A stretch of DNA of 6,597 nucleotides from Rhodoferax sp. (GTDB taxonomy: Bacteria > Pseudomonadota > Gammaproteobacteria > Burkholderiales > Burkholderiaceae_C). Under the pieces are notes generated by a model, which was not told where the DNA came from, searched no databases, and was given only the letters and a program-made list of their open reading frames with translations. The stretch lies in contig JAIFMA010000083.1 of NCBI GenBank assembly GCA_020048795.1, forward strand, positions 1-6,597, written 5' to 3'. Positions 1 to 5,060 of this stretch are shown in pieces; position 1 is the first letter of the stretch, and every line of letters starts with the position of its first letter. A program made the translations under genes and the position numbers.

Positions 1-624
1 GCCCTGATGATGCTGGGCACCGGGCTGGCGTTTTATCTGGGCAAACCGCTGATTCAGCCGCAGGCACCGCAGCTTCCTGCCATGGCGCTGGGGCTGTGGA
101 GCGACTCGTCGGCGGTGCAGTCGGCCTTGCAGGTGAACATGCTACTGCCGCTGGGCCTGCTGCTGGCGGCGATGATGGCCTGGGCATTCAAATACACCCG
201 ATATGGTTTGCTGGTGCGCATGGCCGGGGACTCGTCCCACGCGGCGCGTGCCCTGGGCTATTCGGTGGTGGGCATTCGGGTGGTGGCGACCACGCTGGGC
301 GGCATGGTAGCTGGTCTGGGCGGTGCCTCGCTGACCCTGTTTTACCCGGGCAGCTGGAACGAAGGCATCTCCAGCGGTCAGGGTCTGATCGCGGTGGCGC
401 TGGTGATTTTTGCGCGCTGGAGCCCCTGGCGCTGTGTCGGTGCGGCAGCCCTGTTTGGCGGTGCCGGTGCCATTGGGCCGGCGCTGCAGTCAGCCGGTAT
501 TGGCTGGGGTTACCACCTGTTCAACACCGTGCCCTATGTGCTGACGCTGGTGATTCTGGTGCTGACCTGCCAACCCGGCAGCGTGGCCCAGGGCAGCCCG
601 GGTGAGTTGTCAGCCACCCGTTAA
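1..624 (+). CDS. ABC transporter permease, BMP/nucleoside-type (YufQ-like), 3' part
   Basis: This is the C-terminal ~207 residues of an inner-membrane permease; the gene starts before the window and the reading frame is open from base 1. It looks like the branched-chain/sugar permease fold (BPD_transp_2), closest in my judgement to the YufQ-type permease of BMP-family importers. Visible hydrophobic segments include residues ~45-62, ~96-115, a Gly/Ala-rich stretch ~128-160, and a C-terminal helix ending in VLTLVILVLTC. The conserved cytoplasmic stretch TRYGLLVRMAGDSSHAARAL followed by GYSVVGIRV is typical of the ATPase-contacting loop of this family. Related proteins are about 310-320 aa, so roughly 100 residues are missing. 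The stop is 11 nt before the biuret hydrolase start, and the matching ATPase lies one gene further on. It should therefore form the membrane channel for the ureide that the operon degrades. The substrate assignment comes only from the neighbours. Confidence 0.87.
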   Translation, partial: ALMMLGTGLAFYLGKPLIQPQAPQLPAMALGLWSDSSAVQSALQVNMLLPLGLLLAAMMAWAFKYTRYGLLVRMAGDSSHAARALGYSVVGIRVVATTLGGMVAGLGGASLTLFYPGSWNEGISSGQGLIAVALVIFARWSPWRCVGAAALFGGAGAIGPALQSAGIGWGYHLFNTVPYVLTLVILVLTCQPGSVAQGSPGELSATR

Positions 625-625
625 C

Positions 626-630
626 GGAGA
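626..630 (+). promoter_or_regulatory. Ribosome binding site of the biuret hydrolase gene
   Basis: GGAGA lies 5 nt before the ATG at 636, in the 11-nt gap after the permease stop codon. It supports this start and leaves no room for a separate promoter, so the hydrolase is co-transcribed with the permease. Confidence 0.7.
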
Positions 631-635
631 CTTCA

Positions 636-1337
636 ATGCCGCATGTCATCCAAGCCAACCCCTATGCCTGGCCGTGGAACGGTGATTGGCGCCCCGACAA
701 CACCGCCTTGCTCGTCATCGACATGCAGACTGACTTTTGCGGCGTGGGCGGTTATGTGGACAAGATGGGTTACGACATCAGCCTCACCCGCGCCCCAATT
801 GAACCGCTGAAAGCCCTGATGGCGGCGCTGCGCGCGGCGGGTTACCCGGTGATGCACACGCGCGAAGGGCACCGGCCTGATTTATCTGACCTGCCGGCCA
901 ACAAGCGCTGGCGTTCGCGCCAGATCGGCACCGACGGCGTGGGCATTGGTGACGCTGGCCCCTGCGGGCGCATTCTGGTGCGGGGTGAGCCGGGTTGGGA
1001 CATCATCCCGGAGCTGGCCCCCAAGCCGGGCGAGGTGGTGATCGACAAGCCCGGCAAAGGCTCGTTTTACGCCACCGATCTGGAACTGGTGCTGCGCACC
1101 CGTGGCATTTGCAACCTGATGCTGGCCGGCATCACCACCGACGTGTGTGTGCACACCACCATGCGCGATGCCAACGACCGCGGTTTTGAATGCCTGCTGC
1201 TGTCGGACTGCACTGCCGCCACCGACCACGGCAACCATCTGGCCGCGCTGAAGATGGTCACCATGCAAGGCGGGGTGTTTGGTGCCCACGCCCCCTCTGG
1301 CGCGGTGCTGGATGCACTACAAGCACAGGTCGCGTGA
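636..1337 (+). CDS. biuH: Biuret amidohydrolase (isochorismatase-like cysteine hydrolase)
   Basis: A 233-aa cytoplasmic cysteine hydrolase that should convert biuret to allophanate and ammonia. The isochorismatase-like triad is visible as Asp29 (in VIDMQTDF), Lys138 (in VIDKPGKGSF) and Cys171 (in GITTDVCVHTT). As I remember it, the Rhizobium leguminosarum BiuH triad is Asp36/Lys142/Cys175. The Lys-Cys spacing of 33 is identical here, and a 3-residue insertion around residue 100 accounts for the Asp-Lys difference. The second lysine (Lys141), Phe34 and Gln211 also fall where BiuH has its active-site Lys, Phe and Gln. Long blocks such as NPYAWPWNG, TREGHRPDLSDLPANKRWRS, GEPGWDIIPEL and ATDHGNHLAA match my memory of BiuH much better than RutB, nicotinamidase or isochorismatase. 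It lies between the permease and ATPase genes of an importer, and its TGA overlaps the next ATG by one base (TGATG). No signal peptide. Function is inferred by homology. Confidence 0.88.
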   Translation: MPHVIQANPYAWPWNGDWRPDNTALLVIDMQTDFCGVGGYVDKMGYDISLTRAPIEPLKALMAALRAAGYPVMHTREGHRPDLSDLPANKRWRSRQIGTDGVGIGDAGPCGRILVRGEPGWDIIPELAPKPGEVVIDKPGKGSFYATDLELVLRTRGICNLMLAGITTDVCVHTTMRDANDRGFECLLLSDCTAATDHGNHLAALKMVTMQGGVFGAHAPSGAVLDALQAQVA

Positions 1338-2968
1338 TGAGCCACACGCTGATTCCGCCCCCCAAACCAGCCACCGGCGCGCTGGCACTGGAGATCATTG
1401 GTTTGACCAAGCGTTTTGGCAGCTTCACCGCCATGGATCAAGTCAGCATGAAGCTAGAGCCCGGCACCGTACACGCCCTTTTGGGTGAAAACGGCGCCGG
1501 CAAAAGCACGCTGGTCAAGTGTGTGGCGGGTTTTCAGCAAGCCGAAGAAGGCAGCATCCTGATTGACGACCATGAGCAGACCCTGAGCAACCCGGTGGTG
1601 GCGCGGGCACTGGGTATTGGCATGGTGTACCAGCATTTCACCCTGGCCCCCGGCATGAGCGTGGCCGAAAACCTGCTTCTGGCGGCGGACCGGGTGCCTC
1701 TGTGGATTGACTGGCGCGCCAAACGCGCCGAACTAACCGCCTTTCTGGCGACCACACCGTTCCAGCTTGACCTGGATGCCTGCCCGGCTGAGCTGGCGGC
1801 GGGCGAAAAACAAAAGCTGGAACTGCTCAAACAGCTTTATCTGAAACCGCGCCTGCTGATTCTGGACGAACCCACCTCGGTACTGACACCGCAGGAGGCC
1901 GACGAAGTGCTGGGCCATGTGCGCGAGTTTGCCCGCAGCGGGCAATGCACGGTGATCATCATCACCCACAAGTTCCGCGAGGTCATGGCCTATGCCGACA
2001 CGGTGACGGTGTTGCGCCGGGGCCGGGCCGTGCACCATGGCCGGGTGCCCGACACCAACCCGGCATTGCTGGCGCAAGCCATGATGGGGGAATCTGCGCA
2101 AAACCCACTGAATTTTGAGACAAAAGTGCCTCCAGCCCTTACGGATAAAGCGCAAGTAGCTATCAATAGTGTTGCAGTCAAGCCACCGCTGGCGCTCCAG
2201 GTGCAGGGTCTGACGGCCCTCGGCGATCGTGGCACGGTGGCCTTGCACGGGCTGACTTTTGCCGTGGGCTGTGGCGAAATTCTGGGGGTTGCCGGGGTCT
2301 CCGGCAATGGCCAGCGCGAACTGGTCGAATCCCTGGTGGGGCAACGTGCGCGGCTGGCTGGCCAGGTCAGCGTCATGGGTGATCCCTACAACGCCACCCG
2401 CCTGGAGAACCGCCGCCTGAAGGTGCGCAGCCTGCCCGAAGAACCCTTGCGCAATGCCTGCGTTGGCAATCTGAGTGTGACGGAGAACATGGCCTTGCGT
2501 GACTTTGACCAAGCCCCGCTGTCCAACAAGGGGGTGTTGAACTTTGCCGCCTGGCGCCAACGCGCGCGCGAGTGGATTGCCGAGTACGGTATCAAAACCC
2601 AAGGCGAAAACGCGCCCATTGCCAGCCTGTCGGGCGGCAATGTGCAGCGCGCCGTGCTGGCGCGTGAATTGGCCGGTGACATCAACATCCTGATTGCCGC
2701 CAATCCGGTGTTTGGCCTGGATTTTGCGGCGGTTGAAGAAATTCACACCCGGCTACGCCAGGCCTGCCAGCGCGGAGCCGGCGTGCTGCTGATCAGTGAA
2801 GACCTTGACGAATTGCTGGAGCTCAGTGACCGCATCGTGGTCATGAGCGAAGGCCAGATCGTGTTCGAAACCACCGCCGCCCTGGCCGACCGCAAGGAAC
2901 TGGGTGCCCACATGGGCGGCGGCACCCACCACGACACCCACCATTCAGCAGAAAAGGCCGTTGCATGA
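1337..2968 (+). CDS. ABC transporter ATPase, two fused nucleotide-binding domains (YufO/RbsA-like)
   Basis: A 543-aa ATPase powering the importer; it sits on the cytoplasmic face of the permease pair. Domain 1 (~17-250) has Walker A GENGAGKST at 50-58, a signature loop LAAGEKQK at 153-160, Walker B LLILDEPT at 173-180 and switch His211. Domain 2 (~285-525) has the usual degenerate features of this family: the Walker A lysine is replaced (SGNGQRE, Gln326), the signature LSGGNVQR at 431-438 is intact, and the Walker B and H-loop are changed (ILIAANPVFGLD, ISEDL). Only site 1 is thus expected to be a normal Walker A/B site. The frame is open upstream to 1190, but that stretch lies inside the hydrolase gene. 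The ATG at 1337 overlaps the hydrolase stop and begins the protein just before LALEIIGLTKRFG. The linker at residues 259-278 is encoded by an AT-richer repeat (see 2111-2170). The C-terminus is His-rich (HHDTHHSAEK). The last 4 nt overlap the next gene. Confidence 0.92.
   Translation: MSHTLIPPPKPATGALALEIIGLTKRFGSFTAMDQVSMKLEPGTVHALLGENGAGKSTLVKCVAGFQQAEEGSILIDDHEQTLSNPVVARALGIGMVYQHFTLAPGMSVAENLLLAADRVPLWIDWRAKRAELTAFLATTPFQLDLDACPAELAAGEKQKLELLKQLYLKPRLLILDEPTSVLTPQEADEVLGHVREFARSGQCTVIIITHKFREVMAYADTVTVLRRGRAVHHGRVPDTNPALLAQAMMGESAQNPLNFETKVPPALTDKAQVAINSVAVKPPLALQVQGLTALGDRGTVALHGLTFAVGCGEILGVAGVSGNGQRELVESLVGQRARLAGQVSVMGDPYNATRLENRRLKVRSLPEEPLRNACVGNLSVTENMALRDFDQAPLSNKGVLNFAAWRQRAREWIAEYGIKTQGENAPIASLSGGNVQRAVLARELAGDINILIAANPVFGLDFAAVEEIHTRLRQACQRGAGVLLISEDLDELLELSDRIVVMSEGQIVFETTAALADRKELGAHMGGGTHHDTHHSAEKAVA
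2111..2170 (+). repeat. Comamonadaceae-type 60-bp dispersed repeat, inserted in frame in the ATPase gene
   Basis: The stretch from AATTTTGAGACAAAAGTGCC through CTCCAGCCCTTA to AAGCGCAAGTAGCTATCAA matches, from memory, a short repeat found many times between genes in Rhodoferax, Polaromonas, Acidovorax and relatives. It is 25/60 G+C (42%) inside a gene of about 60-65% G+C. It is exactly 20 codons long, in frame, and encodes residues 259-278 in the linker between the two ATPase domains, where extra residues should be tolerated. No database search was possible, so the identity and exact ends of the repeat are from recall. Confidence 0.62.
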
Positions 2969-3657
2969 ATTCACCCTCTAGCCGCAGTCAGCCGGTCACC
3001 GTGGTGGCGCAGCCGTTTGACTTTTCTTTTGACCTAGCCAGCACGGCGCTGGTCATCATCGACATGCAGCGCGACTTCATCGAACCCGGTGGATTTGGCG
3101 AGTCGCTGGGCAACGATGTGTCTTTGCTTTCAGCCATTGTGCCGGCCTGCCGAAACGTGTTGGCCGCCTGGCGCCGCGCCGGTGGTGTGGTGGTGCACAC
3201 CCGGGAAGCCCATGAGGCGGATTTGTCCGATTGCCCGCCGGCCAAACGTGACCGGGGCAAGCCCAGTTTGCGCATTGGCGATGTCGGGCCCATGGGGCGG
3301 ATCTTGGTCAAGGGTGAGCCCGGCAACCAGATCATTGCCGAACTGGCCCCACTGCCGGGTGAAATCGTGATCGACAAACCCGGAAAAGGCGCGTTTTACG
3401 GCACTGCCCTGCACACCACGCTGCAGCAACTGAACATCAGCCACCTGATTTTTATGGGTGTCACCACCGAGGTGTGTGTACAAACCTCGATGCGTGAAGC
3501 CAACGACCGCGGCTATGACGGCCTGCTGCTGGTGGACTGCACCGAAAGTTACTTCCCGCAGTTCAAAACTGCCACCATCGCCATGACCCATGCGCAAGGC
3601 GGCATTGTGGGCTGGACGGCGACCAGTGAACACTTGCTTGGCACCCTGCCTGCCTGA
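2965..3657 (+). CDS. Second BiuH-like cysteine hydrolase, candidate triuret hydrolase (TrtA-like)
   Basis: A 230-aa isochorismatase-like amidohydrolase. The triad is Asp33 (VIIDMQRDF), Lys138 (VIDKPGKGAF) and Cys171 (GVTTEVCVQTS). Lys141, Phe38 and Gln211 are also kept, and from about residue 104 the protein aligns with the first hydrolase without gaps. It differs around the substrate pocket: the first loop is IEPGGFGESLGND instead of CGVGGYVDKMGYD, and the segment after the conserved DCT is ESYFPQFKTATIAM instead of AATDHGNHLAALKM. A second, related hydrolase beside biuH fits the triuret pathway described in Herbaspirillum, where TrtA converts triuret to a product that yields biuret for BiuH. 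This makes a TrtA role likely but not shown. Other possibilities are a hydrolase for another carbamoylated urea or a ureidoacrylate-type amide. The ATG overlaps the ATPase stop by 4 nt (ATGA), with an AAAAGG ribosome site about 8 nt upstream. It is the last intact gene of the operon. Confidence 0.75.
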   Translation: MNSPSSRSQPVTVVAQPFDFSFDLASTALVIIDMQRDFIEPGGFGESLGNDVSLLSAIVPACRNVLAAWRRAGGVVVHTREAHEADLSDCPPAKRDRGKPSLRIGDVGPMGRILVKGEPGNQIIAELAPLPGEIVIDKPGKGAFYGTALHTTLQQLNISHLIFMGVTTEVCVQTSMREANDRGYDGLLLVDCTESYFPQFKTATIAMTHAQGGIVGWTATSEHLLGTLPA

Positions 3658-3660
3658 CTG

Positions 3661-3694
3661 TCATGATTCGAGTGAGCAGCACCCCCGATCATGA
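3661..3694. repeat. Inverted repeat just after the operon
   Basis: TCATGAT at 3661-3667 and ATCATGA at 3688-3694 are perfect inverted copies. Two more pairs (CG with CG) form past a single-base bulge, leaving a loop of about 15 nt. It begins 4 nt after the last stop codon of the operon. There is no T-run after it, so a role as an intrinsic terminator is weak; protection of the transcript end is possible. Confidence 0.35.
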
Positions 3695-3739
3695 AAGACA
3701 CTGTGAGGGTGTGCAGTCGCGCAGAGACTGAGGTCGTGA

Positions 3740-3868
3740 CCGATCCAGCGCCACACCCAGGCCACCGCCCTCAAGGGCCGCCGATTTGAGAGCATCGAAG
3801 AACAAAACGACTACCTGGAGCATTGGGAAACCAAGTGGTGCGCGCCACGCATTCACGGCAGACCGTAA
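3740..3868 (+). pseudogene. IS21-family transposase (IstA) fragment
   Basis: Reading from 3740 gives PIQRHTQATALKGRRF, then ESIEEQNDYLEHWETKW and CAPRIHGRP before a TAA at 3866-3868. This matches the region of IS21-type IstA transposases just after the catalytic core, typically ENAIQHTQ, ALKGRRFES, EEQN, LEHWE and RIHG. A stop at 3737-3739 cuts the frame upstream, and the similarity breaks off right after RIHGR, where the family normally continues with a TKRQV-like motif. About 42 codons of a gene of roughly 500 codons remain, and there is no istB. This is a decayed remnant left by an insertion sequence. Confidence 0.75.
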
Positions 3869-3875
3869 CGCCCTG

Positions 3876-3897
3876 CCAGTGGCTTGCCAGCCACTGG
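3876..3897. repeat. Perfect 9-bp hairpin with TGCC loop
   Basis: CCAGTGGCT (3876-3884) and AGCCACTGG (3889-3897) are exact inverted copies around a 4-nt loop. It follows the IstA fragment by 7 nt. It is stable enough to act as a transcription or RNA-processing barrier, but the next bases (TGTGATCAGG) are not a T-run, so I call it only a hairpin. Confidence 0.5.
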
Positions 3898-3934
3898 TGT
3901 GATCAGGTTAGCTCCTCAAGTTATAGCAACCAGG

Positions 3935-3980
3935 GTGGAGCAGTTTGGGTGGTCATAAGTGGGGCACTTTGAGTGGCCAT
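3935..3980 (+). repeat. Tandem 22-nt repeat, IS21-end-like
   Basis: GTGGAGCAGTTTGGGTGGTC (first 20 nt of copy 1, 3935-3956) and GTGGGGCACTTTGAGTGGCC (first 20 nt of copy 2, 3959-3980) match at 18 of 22 positions and are spaced 24 nt apart. Repeats of this form resemble the multiple transposase-binding repeats at the ends of IS21-family elements, as I recall them. With the IstA fragment just upstream, they are probably the terminal region of the same or a related element. Confidence 0.5.
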
Positions 3981-4017
3981 CGGGGATCAACGGACCTTGA
4001 GAAGCCCAACAGTTCAC

Positions 4018-4040
4018 CACGGCGCCAAGCGGCGCCAGTG
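4018..4040. repeat. GC-rich hairpin next to the transposon end
   Basis: CAC-GGCGCC, loop AAGC, GGCGCC-A-GTG forms a 9-bp stem with one bulged A. GGCGCC is itself a palindrome, so it is also a 6-bp direct repeat. It lies 14 nt inside the Tn3-type inverted repeat. No T-run follows. Its role is unknown. Confidence 0.4.
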
Positions 4041-4054
4041 CTCAAATCAACGTC

Positions 4055-4092
4055 CTTAGCGTACTTTAAATTCCGTTTTCTGCGGCGACCCC
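4055..4092 (-). mobile_element. 38-bp terminal inverted repeat of a Tn3-family (Tn21-like) transposon
   Basis: Read on the minus strand from 4092, the sequence begins GGGGTCGCCGCAGAAAACGG and ends ACGCTAAG, exactly 38 bp in all. The GGGG outer end, the internal CAGAAAACGGAA block and the inner ACGCTAAG end are the hallmarks of Tn21/Tn501-subgroup inverted repeats; compared with the Tn21 repeat from memory about 6 of 38 positions differ. The outer end faces right, so the transposon body lies to the left, on the side of the ureide operon, and host DNA begins at 4093. The 5 bases after it, TGGTT (4093-4097), would be one copy of the target duplication. The partner repeat, transposase and resolvase would be left of the window. 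Confidence 0.85.
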
Positions 4093-4228
4093 TGGTTCCA
4101 CATCCAAAGATTTCGCGGGGTTGGGCTTACAACCCCAACTCGATGAACTAAGCCCACGCGAGGCGTTAGAGGTCTTGTATCGGCTCAAGAAACTGGCCGA
4201 CGAAACAAACACAAATGGAGCATCCTGA
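4093..4228 (+). pseudogene. mutS: 3' end of mutS (DNA mismatch repair protein), cut off by the transposon end
   Basis: In the frame ending at the TGA of 4226-4228 the sequence reads GSTSKDFAGLGLQPQLDEL, SPREALEVLYRLKKL, then ADETNTNGAS. The block LDxLSPREALExLYRLKxL is the conserved C-terminal end of proteobacterial MutS (E. coli ends in [22 protein letters not shown] as I recall it, here kept in two pieces: [13 protein letters not shown] and WIYRLKSLV). About 44 codons remain. Going upstream, the frame runs straight into the 38-bp transposon repeat and meets a TAA at 4067-4069, with no start codon or ribosome site. The rest of mutS should lie beyond the other end of the transposon. In E. coli this C-terminal segment serves MutS tetramer formation, so a MutS lacking it may still work in part. 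The gene converges on the HAD gene, 18 nt away. Confidence 0.7.
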
Positions 4229-4246
4229 AGCCAGCACCGCCTGCCA

Positions 4247-4990
4247 TTACGGGCTCTCAAAAAAGTGGATGGCATTGATCAATTCGGGGAAGTTGTAAAT
4301 GATGTAGTCGGGCTTTACGCCATCAATATCCTGCGTACCCTGATTCGACTTGAAGAAAACGGTTTTCATTCCGAGCTTCTGTGCCCCATGTACATCGCGG
4401 TACATATCATTGCCGACATAGACCACCTCTAGCGGATCGAGTTTCATGGCGTTTAACGCGGTTGCAAACAGACGCTGGTCGGGCTTGCGGTAGCCGAAAT
4501 CGCCCGAGACGATAACCGGGTCGAAATAGCCCGACAGCTTGACCGCATTGAGTTCGGCAATGGCGTAGGCGCTCTGACCATCCGACACCACTGCAAGGGC
4601 GTAGCGCGTGTGCAGTTGGCGAATGGTGTCCGCTACGCCAGGGTAGAGTTGCAAGTGAAAGCGCGACGCACTGCGGTGCAATTCGGCCAGAATCATCGGC
4701 AGTTGTTCAATCTTTGCAGCCGGCAGGGTGCGCGTGAAATCGGTGGCGTAGCGCTCAATGATGGTCCTGAAAACACCTCTCACATCGAACTCTGGGTGGT
4801 GCTGGCCACTCAGCTTGAGTTGATCTTCTATCGTCCTGAAATACATATCCTTGAGGTTGGCTGGCTCAATGGCCATGCCTTGATATGACAACAGATTGCT
4901 GATGACACGGTACACATCGTCATGCCATTCGTTGGTTTGAATATCGGTAAGCGTTCCATTTACATCGAAAACAATGCCTTTGACAATCAT
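4247..4990 (-). CDS. HAD-superfamily hydrolase with altered motif I (DVNGT)
   Basis: A 247-aa haloacid dehalogenase-like protein, probably acting on a phosphorylated small molecule. Motif I is FDVNGTL with nucleophile Asp9. The position two residues on, normally the general acid/base Asp of phosphatases, is Asn11. Motif II is Ser136 (VVSDGQ), motif III Lys169 (YRKPDQRLF), and motif IV Asp195/Asp199 (VGNDMYRDV), all in place. A mostly helical cap lies between residues ~16 and ~115, as in class C1 HADs. The start at 4990 has a strong ribosome site. It lies 70 nt downstream of the GH13 gene on the same strand and probably shares its transcript. Its GC content is lower than that of the operon at left, and it lies outside the proposed transposon. 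The substrate cannot be told from sequence; the Asn recalls some dehalogenase-like members, so it may not be a standard phosphatase. Confidence 0.85.
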   Translation of the reverse strand: MIVKGIVFDVNGTLTDIQTNEWHDDVYRVISNLLSYQGMAIEPANLKDMYFRTIEDQLKLSGQHHPEFDVRGVFRTIIERYATDFTRTLPAAKIEQLPMILAELHRSASRFHLQLYPGVADTIRQLHTRYALAVVSDGQSAYAIAELNAVKLSGYFDPVIVSGDFGYRKPDQRLFATALNAMKLDPLEVVYVGNDMYRDVHGAQKLGMKTVFFKSNQGTQDIDGVKPDYIIYNFPELINAIHFFESP

Positions 4991-4993
4991 CTA

Positions 4994-5002
4994 CCTCTCC
5001 TT
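4994..5002 (-). promoter_or_regulatory. Strong ribosome binding site of the HAD gene
   Basis: On the minus strand AAGGAGAGG precedes TAG and the ATG at 4990, so AAGGAG is 6 nt from the start. This fixes the start codon and suggests efficient translation. Confidence 0.75.
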
Positions 5003-5060
5003 GAATATGGTCCACAGCGCTGCGCAAAGCCAGCGTTTATTCTCGGGCGTATCGCAGGAC

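Larger units (their letters stand above)
3658..4054. other. Gene-free mobile-element scar after the operon
   Basis: About 400 nt without an intact gene. It contains, in order, an inverted repeat, an IS21 transposase fragment, a strong hairpin, a tandem 22-nt repeat and a second hairpin, each listed separately. If the Tn3-type end at 4055-4092 is real, this region is inside the transposon, between its cargo and its right end. I see no allophanate hydrolase remnant and no tnpA or tnpR sequence here. The short open frame at 3945-4151 crosses the repeats, the transposon end and the mutS tail and is not a gene. Confidence 0.6.

Noticed and set aside
1190..1336. Upstream extension of the ATPase to an ATG at 1190
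   Set aside because: The extra 49 residues overlap the biuH gene out of frame and are Arg/Pro/His-rich shadow sequence; the TGATG overlap at 1335-1339 gives a natural start.
636..1337. Ureidoacrylate amidohydrolase (RutB) or nicotinamidase for the first hydrolase
   Set aside because: The blocks around the triad and ATDHGNHLAA match BiuH as I know it, no rut genes are nearby, and nicotinamidase metal-site His residues are not evident.
1733..2746. 337-aa open frame on the minus strand opposite the ATPase gene
   Set aside because: It is antisense to a clear two-domain ATPase with all motifs; long antisense frames are common in GC-rich coding DNA, and the translation shows no recognisable family.
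3945..4151. 68-aa plus-strand open frame
   Set aside because: It crosses the tandem repeats, a hairpin, the transposon inverted repeat and part of the mutS tail in a different frame, so it is not a gene.
4351..4365. GAAAACGG motif resembling the centre of a Tn3-type inverted repeat
   Set aside because: It lies in the HAD coding sequence (KTVFF), and neither the outer GGGG nor the inner ACGCTAAG is present at the right distance.
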